64,000 nucleotides of DNA from Streptomyces termitum (GCF_014650175.1 NZ_BMUL01000019.1:1-64000), one strand, 5' to 3'. Shown: positions 1-8,677, counted from the stretch's first letter. A program made the numbers and translations. Notes: a model not told the origin generated them from the sequence alone.

Positions 1-392
1 GCCGACAGCCGCAGCCCCTCCTCACCCACGTCCGCACCCTCCAGCGAGAGCAGCAGCCCGTAACAGGTCGCCGAGGGCAGCAGGTGGCCCGTGGGCTCCA
101 GGGCGCGGTCGCCGGGTGCCTGGCCGGCGGCGAGGCCGTCATAGGCGTCGGGGGCGAACCGCCCCGCCGAGAGGCCGAGATGGGGGAAGTTACGGAAGTA
201 GTCCAGCTTGGCCAGGCCGTCGGCGGCCAGCAGCGGCGGCCCGGTCACCTCCGGAGCCGCCAGCCGGACGGCGAGACCACTGAGAAGACCGTCGAGACCC
301 CGCAGCAACGCGGTGTGGACGGGATCCAGCGTGACCAGACCCGGCCCGGAATTCTTCAGGACGGGGACGGGCGGGGCACCGGTGGGGCTCAT
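1..392 (-). CDS. Partial protein, tentatively class-II aminoacyl-tRNA synthetase-like
   Basis: This gene runs off the left edge; only about 130 N-terminal residues are visible, beginning at an ATG whose complement lies at 390-392. The visible part is not a recognised catalytic domain. A DYFRNFPHL segment followed by LLPSATCYGLL loosely resembles the N-terminal part of class-II synthetase-like enzymes, including amino acid:carrier-protein ligases found in natural-product loci. The diagnostic motifs 2 and 3 would lie outside the window, so this is recognition from memory and not proof. The gene lies 56 bp downstream of the AurF-like oxygenase on the same strand, so the two are probably cotranscribed. 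If the synthetase-like reading is right, the pair would suggest activation and N-oxygenation of an amino acid. An unrelated function cannot be excluded. Confidence 0.45.
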   Translation of the reverse strand, partial: MSPTGAPPVPVLKNSGPGLVTLDPVHTALLRGLDGLLSGLAVRLAAPEVTGPPLLAADGLAKLDYFRNFPHLGLSAGRFAPDAYDGLAAGQAPGDRALEPTGHLLPSATCYGLLLSLEGADVGEEGLRLS

Positions 393-448
393 GGGGCGTT
401 CCTCTCGGATCGAAGACGGATCGGGGGCGGGCCTGGGGCGGGCCGCGG

Positions 449-1321
449 TCAGTCGAGGACGCCGATGCGCCGGTAGAAGGTGGTGGTGCGGGAGACGATC
501 GCGTCGTGGGCGGGCTTGCGCGCGGGGTCGGCGAGCAGCCGGGTGCGGAAGGCGAAGGGGTCGGCGATGCCCGCCTCCCGGTAGGCGTCGACGCTGTACA
601 GGGACTGGAGCGAGGTGGTGATGTAGCGCTCGATGTAGGCGCGGGCCGCGTCGAGTTCGGCCGGTTCGCCCTCGGCCTTGAGGCGCTCGTAGAAGGCGCG
701 GACGAGCTGGCAGCCGAAGGCGATGTGGCGGGACTCGTCCTGGTGGTGGACCCGGTTGATGGCGCGGATGGTCTCCGGCAGGGCGGTGTCGGCGGCCATC
801 CGGCTGTTGAAGTGGTCGACGATCTGCTCGAAGATCAGGATGCGGCTGAAGACGATGAAGTTGCCGAGCAGCGCGGACTGTTCGCGGGCCGGGAAGGCCA
901 GGGAGCGGTCGGGGAAGAGCCGGCCGCCGTAGCGCAGGCAGAACTCGGCGAAGAACCACATGTGTTCGTTCTCCTCACCGAGGAAGTGGTGGAAGAACGG
1001 GGTGGGGATCTCGTAGCCGGGCGCGTGGATCCGGTGGACGACCTCGGCCATGAGCTCCCGGATGCCGTGCACGTTGAGGCTGTAGAAGTTGATGCTCTCC
1101 CACTTGGCGAGGGCCAGGTACTGCTCGCGGGTGAGGTCGGCGGCGGCGGCGGTGCCGTGGACCGTCATCAGGTCCTCGCTCATCCACAGGGCGCCCTCGG
1201 GGATGGAGTCGGGCCACGCGAAGGTCTGGTACGGGTTGTAGTACTCGTTCTCCGCGGCGGTGGTGAGGCGCTGGACAGCGCTGCGGACCTCTTCGTCCCA
1301 CAGGGGTGCGGCGGTCGTCAT
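449..1321 (-). CDS. AurF-type diiron N-oxygenase family protein
   Basis: The protein has 290 residues, within the usual size of the p-aminobenzoate N-oxygenase AurF family (PF11583). Members are soluble helical-bundle enzymes that use a carboxylate-bridged diiron centre to oxidise amines to hydroxylamine, nitroso or nitro groups. The ligand pattern is complete: Glu75 (KWES), Glu117-x-x-His120 (GEENEH), Glu165 (FEQIVDH), and His192/193 followed by Glu196-x-x-His199 (HHQDESRH). The ATG start has GGAGG at the expected distance. It is the first gene of a leftward unit with the partial gene below it and is divergent from two ABC exporters. The substrate is unknown. Some family members are uncharacterised oxygenases that do not act on nitrogen. 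Confidence 0.85.
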   Translation of the reverse strand: MTTAAPLWDEEVRSAVQRLTTAAENEYYNPYQTFAWPDSIPEGALWMSEDLMTVHGTAAAADLTREQYLALAKWESINFYSLNVHGIRELMAEVVHRIHAPGYEIPTPFFHHFLGEENEHMWFFAEFCLRYGGRLFPDRSLAFPAREQSALLGNFIVFSRILIFEQIVDHFNSRMAADTALPETIRAINRVHHQDESRHIAFGCQLVRAFYERLKAEGEPAELDAARAYIERYITTSLQSLYSVDAYREAGIADPFAFRTRLLADPARKPAHDAIVSRTTTFYRRIGVLD

Positions 1322-1719
1322 GGCTTTCCTCCGGGGATCGGGGCATGAGGATCAGGGCATGCGGGTGCCACGCGCCGACGGGGCGGGAAAAGGGCGGAAC
1401 GGCCCACGGGTGGGGCGGGCGCGGCGGCGTGGCGGGGACTCGACGAGTCGGAAACGGGCCGGTGGAGCGGGGCAGGAAGGATGGTCTGCGGCGTTCGCTC
1501 GCCTCGACACTAATCACGCCCGGCGGCCCGTGTCCAGACCGGAAAGGATCACCGGTTCGCGGCTTGTTCCCTTCGTCCCGGAAGCAAACGCTCCTCATGT
1601 CCGCCTGTTAATACGGCACTTGACACCCCCGAAGGTCTGGACCAATTGTGTGCTCCGGTGTCACCCCGCCCGTTCGGGTGCGCTGTCGCGAACCACCCTT
1701 CCCAGCAAGGAGAACGCGC
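1322..1719. other. 398-bp divergent promoter region, no gene
   Basis: This gap separates the leftward oxygenase gene from the rightward ABC exporter pair. No convincing gene is present. On the right side, TTGACA at 1620-1625 is a good -35 hexamer for the exporters, with a weak AT-rich -10 around 1643-1648. A DasR-like palindrome (GGTCTGGACC core) overlaps that -10 region. The stretch 1500-1620 is less GC-rich than its surroundings. Confidence 0.5.
1631..1646. promoter_or_regulatory. DasR-like palindrome over ABC exporter promoter
   Basis: The sequence GAAGGTCTGGACCAAT contains a near-perfect GGTCTGGACC palindrome. The published Streptomyces DasR (GntR family) responsive element is ACTGGTCTAGACCACT, and the core matches well with differences mainly at the edges. 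It sits 6-21 bp after a TTGACA -35 hexamer, where a repressor would block RNA polymerase. Regulation by DasR is an inference. Confidence 0.4.
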
Positions 1720-3606
1720 TTGTCGCCGCCGCACGCCCCCACCGCCTCCGTGTCCCCGCTCCGTGCCCGTGCGCGGCGGACCCGGGACCTGATCGGACTG
1801 CTGCCGCACGCGGGAGCCGGACTGGTGTCGGCCGCCGTCGCGCTCAACCTCGTCATCGGCCTCCTGCCGCTCGCCTTCATCGTCTGGATGAGCGTGCTGC
1901 TCGACCGGCTCCCGAGGGCCGGCACCGGCACCGGGGCCGTCCTCGCGGCCCTCTTCCTCGCCCTCGGCGCCTTCGTCCTCCAGCAGTTGCTCGCCCCCTT
2001 CCAGGCGGCGCTCGGCGAGGTCGCGACCCGCCGGGTGGACGGCCACTGCGTGACCGGACTGATGGACACCGCACTGCGCCGTTCGCCGATCTCCCTGCTG
2101 GAGAACGAGGAGACCCTGAAGCTCCTCAGCGACGCCCGCGGCGCCTTCGACCGGCTGCTTCCCACGCCCGGCGACGCGGCGGCCGGGGCGCTCGCCCTCA
2201 TCGCCCGCTACACCCAGCTGTCCGGCGCGGTGGTCCTCGTCGGCATCACCCTCTCGCCGTGGGCGGCGCTGCTGACCGGCGCCACCGCGCTCCTCCTGCG
2301 CTTCGGGCAGCGGGGCTCGCTGGGCCGGTTCGCCGGGCTGTACCAGGGCCTCGCCGGAGAGCGGCGGAAGATCGCGTACATGCTCAGGACCGCCGGCGGC
2401 ACCGAGGCCGCCAAGGAGATCCGCGTCCTCGGCCTGTCGGGCTGGTTCGGCGCCCGGCACCACGCCGACATGCGCGGCTACCTGGACCCGCTGTGGGAGG
2501 GGCGGCGCCGGATCCTGATGGGCCCGTTCGTCGTACTGGCCCTCGCCGGGCTCGCCGGCGGCTCCGGCGTCCTGCTGCTGCTCGCGGGCCCCGCCGCCCG
2601 CGGCGAGCTGTCGCTGCTGACCCTCGCGATCGCCCTCCAGGCCGTCCTCATCCCCATGCGGTTCGGGGTGTACTTCCCCGAGGCCGACGTCCAGACCCAG
2701 TACGGCATGCAGGCGTACGACTCCCTCACCGCCTTCACCCGGCGCGCGGCCGCGCTGGAGGAGCGGGCCCCGGCCGCCGCCCCGCGGCCCCGGACCGGCG
2801 AGGCGGCCCCCGCCCCGGCCGAGGGCGTGCGCTTCGAGAACGTCGTCTTCCGCTACACCCCGGACGGACCCGCCGTCCTCGACGGCCTGGACCTGGAGAT
2901 CGAGGCGGGCCGCTCGACCGCGATCGTCGGCCTCAACGGCGCCGGGAAGACCACCCTGGTCAAGCTCCTCACCCGGCTCCACGAGCCCACCTCCGGCCGC
3001 GTCACCGCCGACGGCGCCGACCTGCGGGACCGGACCCCGGCCGAGTGGCAGCGGCGGCTCGCCGTCACCTTCCAGAAGTTCAACCGGTACGAGCTGAGCC
3101 TGCGCGACAACGTGGTGCTCGGCGCTCCTGGCACCGGCGCCCCCGAGGACGCCGCCTTCGAGGCCGCCATGGCCCGCGCCGGCCTCGACGACGTCCTCGC
3201 CCGCCTCCCCCACGGCCCCGACACCGTGCTCTCCCGCCAGTACGAGGACGGCATCGACCTCTCCGGCGGCCAGTGGCAGCGCGTCGCCCTCGCCCGCTCC
3301 TTCCACGCGGTCGAGCGCGGCGCCCGGATCCTGGTCCTCGACGAGCCGACCTCCCAGCTCGACGTCCGCGCCGAGGTCGAGTTCTTCGACCGCTTCCTCA
3401 CCATGACCAAGGGCCTGACCAGCGTGGTCATCTCGCACCGCTTCTCCACCGTCCGCCGCGCCGACCGGATTGTCGTCCTGGAGCACGGCAAGGTCGCCGA
3501 ACAGGGCACCCACGACGAGCTGCTGGCCCTCGGCGGCCGCTACGCCGAGCTGTTCCGCCTCCAGGCGCAGCGGTTCTCCGACCCCCTGCTGGAGGAAGCC
3601 CGGTGA
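1720..3606 (+). CDS. ABC exporter half-transporter (TMD-NBD), first of pair
   Basis: This is a fused membrane-plus-ATPase exporter subunit of about 628 residues. A longer reading frame opens upstream, but AAGGAG at 1707-1712 points to the TTG at 1720 as the start. The first ~330 residues carry several hydrophobic segments. The nucleotide-binding domain has Walker A GLNGAGKTT (~403), the signature LSGGQWQRVALARS (~514), Walker B ILVLDEPTSQLD (~540) and a switch histidine in ISHRFSTV (~571). The next gene overlaps its stop codon and encodes a second half-transporter, so the two probably form a heterodimer. The position beside biosynthetic genes suggests export of, or self-protection against, the locus product. 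The substrate cannot be read from the sequence. Confidence 0.9.
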   Translation: MSPPHAPTASVSPLRARARRTRDLIGLLPHAGAGLVSAAVALNLVIGLLPLAFIVWMSVLLDRLPRAGTGTGAVLAALFLALGAFVLQQLLAPFQAALGEVATRRVDGHCVTGLMDTALRRSPISLLENEETLKLLSDARGAFDRLLPTPGDAAAGALALIARYTQLSGAVVLVGITLSPWAALLTGATALLLRFGQRGSLGRFAGLYQGLAGERRKIAYMLRTAGGTEAAKEIRVLGLSGWFGARHHADMRGYLDPLWEGRRRILMGPFVVLALAGLAGGSGVLLLLAGPAARGELSLLTLAIALQAVLIPMRFGVYFPEADVQTQYGMQAYDSLTAFTRRAAALEERAPAAAPRPRTGEAAPAPAEGVRFENVVFRYTPDGPAVLDGLDLEIEAGRSTAIVGLNGAGKTTLVKLLTRLHEPTSGRVTADGADLRDRTPAEWQRRLAVTFQKFNRYELSLRDNVVLGAPGTGAPEDAAFEAAMARAGLDDVLARLPHGPDTVLSRQYEDGIDLSGGQWQRVALARSFHAVERGARILVLDEPTSQLDVRAEVEFFDRFLTMTKGLTSVVISHRFSTVRRADRIVVLEHGKVAEQGTHDELLALGGRYAELFRLQAQRFSDPLLEEAR

Positions 3607-5387
3607 CCACCCTCCTCACCGCCGTCCGCACCCTGCTGCGGCTCGCCCACCGGCTCGACCCGCGCCGCCTGTACGTCTCGGCGGCCCTGCTCCTCGTCGG
3701 GCTCCTCGCCACCCCGGCCGTCGCCCTGCTGCTGCGCGCCTTCACCGACAGCGCCCTCGACGGGGCCGCCGGCACCGCGGCGTGGCTCGCCGCCGGCATC
3801 GCCGCCGCCCTCGTCCTCGAACTGTCCATGGGGCACTTCGCCCACCTCTTCTACTTCGAACTGGGCGAGCAGCAGGAGACCGCGCTGCGCCAGGACGTGC
3901 TGGACGTCTCCAACGGCACGCACGGCCTGGAGCACCTGGACAGCCCCGAGTTCGCCGACACGCTCACCCTCGTCCGCGAGGACCTGCCGCGCACCCGCGC
4001 CTCGATGGAGGCCGTGCTCCAGCTCTGCGGACTCGCCCTCCAGGCCGTCCTCACCACCGTCATCCTCGCCACCGTCAACCCGTGGCTGGCCCTGCTGCCG
4101 CTGGCCGCGGTGCCGCCCGTCCTGGTCGCCGACCGGGCCCAGGCCGTCCTCGACCGGGCCAAGGAACGCTCCGCCGAACCCACCCGGCTCAGCCGCCACC
4201 TGCTGGCCCTGGCGACCTCCGACCACTCGGTCCCCGAGGTCCGTCTCAGCGGAGCCGAGAGCGAGCTGATGCGGCATCAGGCAAGGGCCTGGCAGCGCTC
4301 CACCGACCTGCTGCGCCGCGCCGCCCTGCACGCCGCGGCCCTCCGCGCGGGCGGCCAGCTGTTGTTCGCACTCGCATACGGAGGGGGGCTGTGGCTGGTG
4401 GTCCGGCAGGCCCTCGACGGCTCCGTCGACGCCGGTGACGTCATCCTCGTCATCACCCTCGCCGTCCAGGTGAGCGTGCAGGTGGCGAGCGCTCTCGGCC
4501 TCCTCGCGATGCTCCAGGGCGCGGGCCGCACCTTCGAGCGCCTGGACCGCCTGCGCGCCTGGTCCGCCGAGGAGCCCGCACCCGCCGCCCCCGTGCCCGC
4601 CCCCGCCCGTCTGGAGCAGGGCATCCGCCTGGAGAACGTCTCCTTCCGCTACCCCGGCAGCGACCGCGACGTCCTCACCGGCGTCGACCTGACCCTGCCC
4701 GCCGGCGCCACCGTCGCCCTCGTGGGCGAGAACGGCGCGGGCAAGAGCACCCTGGTCAAGCTGCTGTGCGGGATGTACCGGCCCACCACCGGACGCGTCC
4801 TGGTGGACGGCGTCGACCTGCGCGACCTCGACCCCGCGGCCTGGGCCGCCAGGATCGCCCCCCTCTTCCAGGACTTCGCCCGCCTCGAACTGCCGCTGCG
4901 CGAGAACGTCGGCGTCGGCCGGCTGTCCGCGCTCGACGACGACGGGGCGCTGCGCGGCGCGATCACCGCGGCCCGCGCCGACCGGGTCCTCGACCGGGTG
5001 CCCGGCGGCCTCGACGGCCTCCTCGGCAAGGGGTACGGCGACGGCACCGAGCTCTCCGGCGGCCAGTGGCAGCTCCTCGGCCTGGCCCGCTGCCTGGTCC
5101 GCGAGGACCCGCTCCTGATGCTCCTCGACGAACCGGCCTCGGCCCTGGACGCGGCGGCCGAGCACGCGCTGTTCGAGCGGTTCACGGACGCGGCGGACCG
5201 GGCCCGCTCGGACTCCGGCTCCCTGACCCTCTTCATCTCGCACCGCTTCTCCACCGTCCGCTCCGCCGACCTGATCGTCGTCCTGGAGAAGGGCGCGGTC
5301 CGGGAGCAGGGCGGCCACGACGGCCTCCTCGCCGCCCGGGGCCTCTACGCGGAACTCTTCGAACTCCAGGCCCGCGCCTACCAGTAG
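3603..5387 (+). CDS. ABC exporter half-transporter (TMD-NBD), second of pair
   Basis: The 594-residue protein starts at a GTG that overlaps the TGA of the preceding exporter gene by 4 bp, so translation is probably coupled. The N-terminal half has hydrophobic helices, beginning with a segment rich in ALLLVGLLATPAVALLL. The ATPase domain has Walker A VGENGAGKST (~375), signature LSGGQWQLLGLARC (~484), Walker B LLMLLDEPASALD (~505) and ISHRFSTVRS (~546). The catalytic glutamate after Walker B is present in both subunits, so both ATP sites may be active. A GC-rich hairpin 24 bp downstream ends the unit. The pairing of two non-identical half-transporters is typical of heterodimeric actinobacterial exporters. 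Confidence 0.9.
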   Translation: MTTLLTAVRTLLRLAHRLDPRRLYVSAALLLVGLLATPAVALLLRAFTDSALDGAAGTAAWLAAGIAAALVLELSMGHFAHLFYFELGEQQETALRQDVLDVSNGTHGLEHLDSPEFADTLTLVREDLPRTRASMEAVLQLCGLALQAVLTTVILATVNPWLALLPLAAVPPVLVADRAQAVLDRAKERSAEPTRLSRHLLALATSDHSVPEVRLSGAESELMRHQARAWQRSTDLLRRAALHAAALRAGGQLLFALAYGGGLWLVVRQALDGSVDAGDVILVITLAVQVSVQVASALGLLAMLQGAGRTFERLDRLRAWSAEEPAPAAPVPAPARLEQGIRLENVSFRYPGSDRDVLTGVDLTLPAGATVALVGENGAGKSTLVKLLCGMYRPTTGRVLVDGVDLRDLDPAAWAARIAPLFQDFARLELPLRENVGVGRLSALDDDGALRGAITAARADRVLDRVPGGLDGLLGKGYGDGTELSGGQWQLLGLARCLVREDPLLMLLDEPASALDAAAEHALFERFTDAADRARSDSGSLTLFISHRFSTVRSADLIVVLEKGAVREQGGHDGLLAARGLYAELFELQARAYQ

Positions 5388-5410
5388 CCCACCCGGCCCA
5401 CCACCCCGGC

Positions 5411-5437
5411 GGCCCCCGGCGATCACCGCCGGGGGCC
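5411..5437 (+). terminator. Hairpin after the ABC exporter pair
   Basis: An 11-bp perfect stem (5411-5421 with 5427-5437) encloses a 5-nt loop. It lies 24 bp after the second exporter's stop codon. There is no T-tract, as is usual in Streptomyces. Confidence 0.6.
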
Positions 5438-5464
5438 ACCCGCGTACCCGCCCGAGGAAAGGTT

Positions 5465-5815
5465 CCGATCGGCTACGTCATCGTCCGCGAGGCGACACCC
5501 GCCGCCGACGCCCGCGAACTCCTCGACTTCACCTGGGTCTTCCAGCACCTCAGCCCCGATGACCCCGAAGGCTGGTACGCCGACCGCCCGTTCCGCCCCG
5601 GCCTGGACCGCACCGCATACCCCGTGGTCCGCCCCGACCCGCACCCCGGTGACCCGCTCATCCGGAACGGCCTGCTCGCCCACGGCGTCGCCCGCGACAC
5701 CTCGCACAACGGCGTCCGCGCCGTCCAGTACCTCTCGATGGTGCCCGCCCCTGGAGGAGCACGCGGAGCTGCGCCGCTCCCGCGTCGAGTCCTGGCGCCA
5801 CCCGCGCCCCCGGCC
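5465..5815 (+). pseudogene. Decayed phytanoyl-CoA dioxygenase-like gene
   Basis: Translation from 5465 gives a start-less protein (VPIGYVIVREATPAADAREL, then SPDDPEGWY, then NGLLAHGVARDTS and VQYLSMVPA). It shifts frame near 5750 and continues as LEEHAELRRSRVESWR in another frame. The order of these fragments resembles the N-terminus and C-terminus of PhyH-type 2-oxoglutarate/Fe(II) dioxygenases. The ~150-residue middle that should hold the HxD iron motif is missing. I see no start codon with a ribosome site. The best reading is a remnant with an internal deletion and a frameshift, downstream of the exporter terminator. It may once have belonged to the biosynthetic locus. Confidence 0.55.
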
Positions 5816-5834
5816 GCGTGCGGCGGGGCGCACG

Positions 5835-5899
5835 ACCGACGAGGCCCCCGGGCCGCGCGACGGAGACGTCTCCATCGGCGGCCCGGGGGCCTCGTCGGT
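5835..5899. terminator. 22-bp inverted repeat, bidirectional terminator-like
   Basis: Two perfect 22-bp arms (5835-5856 and 5878-5899) enclose a 21-nt loop that itself contains the palindrome GGAGACGTCTCC. The element lies between rightward remnant DNA and the stop of the leftward FG-GAP gene, so it could end transcription from both sides. Confidence 0.6.
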
Positions 5900-5922
5900 C
5901 TGCCGTCCGGCGGACGACCGCG

Positions 5923-8127
5923 TCAGCGGACCTGCGCGCCGAAGCGGGTGCCGACGTTGGGCAGGCCGCCGGTGCCCGGCTTGTACACGGTCACCGGGGC
6001 GACCGTTCCGCCGGTGACGGTGTTGGACATGGGCAGGGCGTACAGGGCGCCGAGGCCGGGGCCGTAGGGCATGCCGACGTAGAGCTTGGTGCCGGTGTAG
6101 TGGATGTTGCGGCCCAGGTACTGGTTGGCGCCCGGGGTGCCGGGGATGCCGTCGCCGTCTCCGGCCTCGATCCAGCGGTCGTTGGCGCCGGCCGCGGCGA
6201 CCAGGGAGAAGGTGTGGATCGCACCGGCGTTGTCGGTGGTGCCGAGGGCCTCGCCGGGGGTGCCGACGGCGAGGCGCATGGTGGCGCCGGTGCTCACGGC
6301 ACGGGGTGCGGTGTTGACGGCGGTCAGGGTCTCGCCCATCCGGTCGCCGGCTTCGGCGGTGCCGGAGACGTCGTCGTCGGCGGTGCCCTGCCACAGCTGG
6401 CGCGTCTCGCTCCACGTGCCCGCGGCGGTCACCCGGCCGACCACGACACGGCCCGCGTCGGCCTTCTGCGTGGCGCCGCCGTCCGTGGACATGGCCTCAC
6501 CGGGCGAACCGATCGCGAGGATCGACTCGTTGGCGGTGGCCGAGCCCGCGGGGCGGTAGTCGGTCAGGGAGAGCGACCAGGCGAAGTCGTCGTTCGCCTC
6601 GGCGCCGCCGGAGACGGAGTCGAGGTCCTGGTCGAGGCCGAACAGCGGCTTGGGGTGGCCGTCGGCGTGCAGGGTGTGGCTGAAGACCGCGAGGTTGCCC
6701 GCGGCGGCGTCGCCGTTGATGGTCTCGTTGGGCGCGCCGATCGCGATGTGCTGGGAGTCGGCGGCCAGGGAGGCGCCGAAGCCGTCGTTCGCCTCGGCCG
6801 CGCCGGGGACGTCGGCCTTGTCCTGGTGGATCGCGACGTTGACGGAGCCGCGCAGGTAGAAGGCGGCACCGGCCTTGGCGACCGTGCCCACCTTCTCGCC
6901 GGGCGCCGAGACCACGATGTAGGGCTCGCCCGCGGTGGTGGTGCCGGCCACGACGTTGTCGCCCATCCGGTCGCCCGCCTCGGGCGTGGCGGCCTTGATC
7001 GCTCCGGCGCCCGCACCCTGCTCGAAGTGGGTGCTCTTCAAGGTGCCGGTGCCCATGCCGCCCGGGGCGCCGTACAGGATGTCGAAGAAGCCCGCGTCGG
7101 CGGCGGAGCCCACGTCCTCCAGGGTGGTACCGACGACGAGGTCGGTGTAGCCGTCCTCGTTCCAGTCGACGGTGTCCATGGAGTCGGCGAACCAGTCGCC
7201 CTGCTCGGCGCCCCCCGCCACCCAGTCGAGGTCCTGGTTGATCTCGGCGACGCCCTTGCCCCCGCCGTACACGATCCGCACCAGACCCGCGTTGGTGTCG
7301 GTGCCGACCGTGGCGCCCGGGTCGGCGATCGCGACGTCCTCGACGCCGTCGCCGTTGAAGTCCACGATCCGGGTGGCGCCGACCTTGCCGTCGATCCAGG
7401 ACTTGAGGTCGTCGACACGGGAGATGACACCGGCCGTGGAGGTCTGCGCGGGGTCGATGCCGTGGCAACCCCCCTGCGAGGACTGGCTGCTGAGGCCGAC
7501 GAGCTGACCGGCGCGCAGGACGGGACCACCCGCGTCGCCCATGCAGGCGGCCGCGCCGTCCTTGCCGGTGACGGTCGCGGAGGTGGCGGCCGCCGCGTCG
7601 ACGGTGTAGGAGGCGGTGTGCAGCTTGAGCGGTGCCCACTCGGTCTTGGTACGGCCGTAGCCGGCGAACTTCAGCTCCTCGCCCGCGGTCGGCCCGGACG
7701 TGGCGAGCGCCGCCGGAGCGACGCCTGCGACCGGTCTGTTGAGGCGGGCCAGGACGACGTCGCGGTCGGTGCGCGGGACGAGTTCGACCACGCGCCGCTC
7801 GGCGCCCTGGGTGCCGGACAGGTCGGAGCGGCCGATGATCGCGGTGGTGCTCTTCTGCGGGGCTCCGGCCGGGACGGCGAGCGAAGCGGCCGGGTCGGCG
7901 GCGAAGCAGCTCGCCGCGGTCAGCAGCCATTCGGCGTCCACGAGGACGGCGGAGCAGCCGCGGTCGTGCGGGCCGACGGTGATCTGGGCCGTATAGGCGT
8001 AGGTGGTGTCGGAGTCGGCGACGGGCGTGCCGGTGACGGCGGAGGCGGGTGCGGCGCACAGCGCCAGCGGAACCGCGACCAGGGCTGCGCCGAGCGTGGC
8101 CAGGCGGAGACCTCGGGAGTGCTGCAT
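5923..8127 (-). CDS. Secreted trypsin-fold / FG-GAP repeat protein, catalytic residues lost
   Basis: The protein has 734 residues from the ATG whose complement is 8125-8127; GAGGAAA upstream supports this over a longer start at 8154. Residues 1-30 are a Sec signal peptide ending ASA. Residues ~32-235 are a chymotrypsin-fold (S1) domain. The usual catalytic His in LTAAHC is Ser73 (LTAASC), the GDSGGP serine is Ala199 (GDAGGP), and only the Asp (Asp123 in DVVLARL) is kept. From ~240 to the end there are several FG-GAP/VCBS-like repeats with calcium-loop signatures such as DFNGDGVEDVAI and DWNEDGYTDLVVG, which build beta-propellers. It is probably an extracellular binding or adhesion protein and not an active protease. 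It is followed upstream on the same strand by a small secreted protein gene. Confidence 0.85.
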   Translation of the reverse strand: MQHSRGLRLATLGAALVAVPLALCAAPASAVTGTPVADSDTTYAYTAQITVGPHDRGCSAVLVDAEWLLTAASCFAADPAASLAVPAGAPQKSTTAIIGRSDLSGTQGAERRVVELVPRTDRDVVLARLNRPVAGVAPAALATSGPTAGEELKFAGYGRTKTEWAPLKLHTASYTVDAAAATSATVTGKDGAAACMGDAGGPVLRAGQLVGLSSQSSQGGCHGIDPAQTSTAGVISRVDDLKSWIDGKVGATRIVDFNGDGVEDVAIADPGATVGTDTNAGLVRIVYGGGKGVAEINQDLDWVAGGAEQGDWFADSMDTVDWNEDGYTDLVVGTTLEDVGSAADAGFFDILYGAPGGMGTGTLKSTHFEQGAGAGAIKAATPEAGDRMGDNVVAGTTTAGEPYIVVSAPGEKVGTVAKAGAAFYLRGSVNVAIHQDKADVPGAAEANDGFGASLAADSQHIAIGAPNETINGDAAAGNLAVFSHTLHADGHPKPLFGLDQDLDSVSGGAEANDDFAWSLSLTDYRPAGSATANESILAIGSPGEAMSTDGGATQKADAGRVVVGRVTAAGTWSETRQLWQGTADDDVSGTAEAGDRMGETLTAVNTAPRAVSTGATMRLAVGTPGEALGTTDNAGAIHTFSLVAAAGANDRWIEAGDGDGIPGTPGANQYLGRNIHYTGTKLYVGMPYGPGLGALYALPMSNTVTGGTVAPVTVYKPGTGGLPNVGTRFGAQVR

Positions 8128-8179
8128 GAGTGGTTTCCTCGCTGCGGGATCCAAGGGGTGAACGGGTGGTCCGGCGTTC

Positions 8180-8677
8180 CTACTTGGAGGTGCGGATCTC
8201 GACGAGCATGTGGTCGCGGCCCTCGGGGTCGGCGCTCTCGCCGACCGCGGTCCAGGTGTCCTTGGCGACGTCGAAGGACTTCTCCTCCGTGCCGACCGTC
8301 ATGTCGACCTGGGCGCTCTGGTCGGCGCTGCCCTTGACCGCGTACACGGAGGGGATCTCAAGCGTCAGCCAGCCGCTGTTCCCGGTGACCTTGAAGCAGA
8401 TCTTCTCCTTGCTGCGGGCCCAGACCTCCAGCAGTCCGGCCTCGGCGGCGCAGTCGGCCAGCACGATGTGCCCGTCGCCCCGCTTCAGGACGATGTTCTT
8501 CTCGGCGAGGATCTTGTCCGCGTTCGGGTAGTCGTAGTTCTCCACGGCATAGCCGGGTGCCGCGTCGGCCACGGATTCGGTGCTCCCCGCCGGCGAGCCC
8601 GCCGACGAGGTCGTCCACAGCACGGCCGCCAGGCCGGCGGTACACGCCGTCGCAATGATGCGAGTGGCGATTTTCAT
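8180..8677 (-). CDS. Small secreted protein of unknown function
   Basis: The 165-residue protein begins MKIATRIIATACTAG; GGGAG lies just upstream, and this start gives a typical signal peptide of about 26-30 residues. The mature part has a GYAVENYDYPNADKIL segment, a conserved-looking IVLKRGDGHIVLADC stretch and two cysteines (LADC, KICF) that may form a disulphide. No enzymatic motif is visible. The start is 53 bp upstream of the signal-peptide start of the FG-GAP protein on the same strand, so the two are probably cotranscribed and may act together at the cell surface. Similar proteins are annotated as hypothetical in Streptomyces. Confidence 0.75.
   Translation of the reverse strand: MKIATRIIATACTAGLAAVLWTTSSAGSPAGSTESVADAAPGYAVENYDYPNADKILAEKNIVLKRGDGHIVLADCAAEAGLLEVWARSKEKICFKVTGNSGWLTLEIPSVYAVKGSADQSAQVDMTVGTEEKSFDVAKDTWTAVGESADPEGRDHMLVEIRTSK

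Noticed and set aside
506..1348. Rightward open frame opposite the AurF-like gene
   Set aside because: Rich in Val/Gly/Glu without any domain; it is the antisense shadow, whereas the leftward frame has complete diiron ligands.
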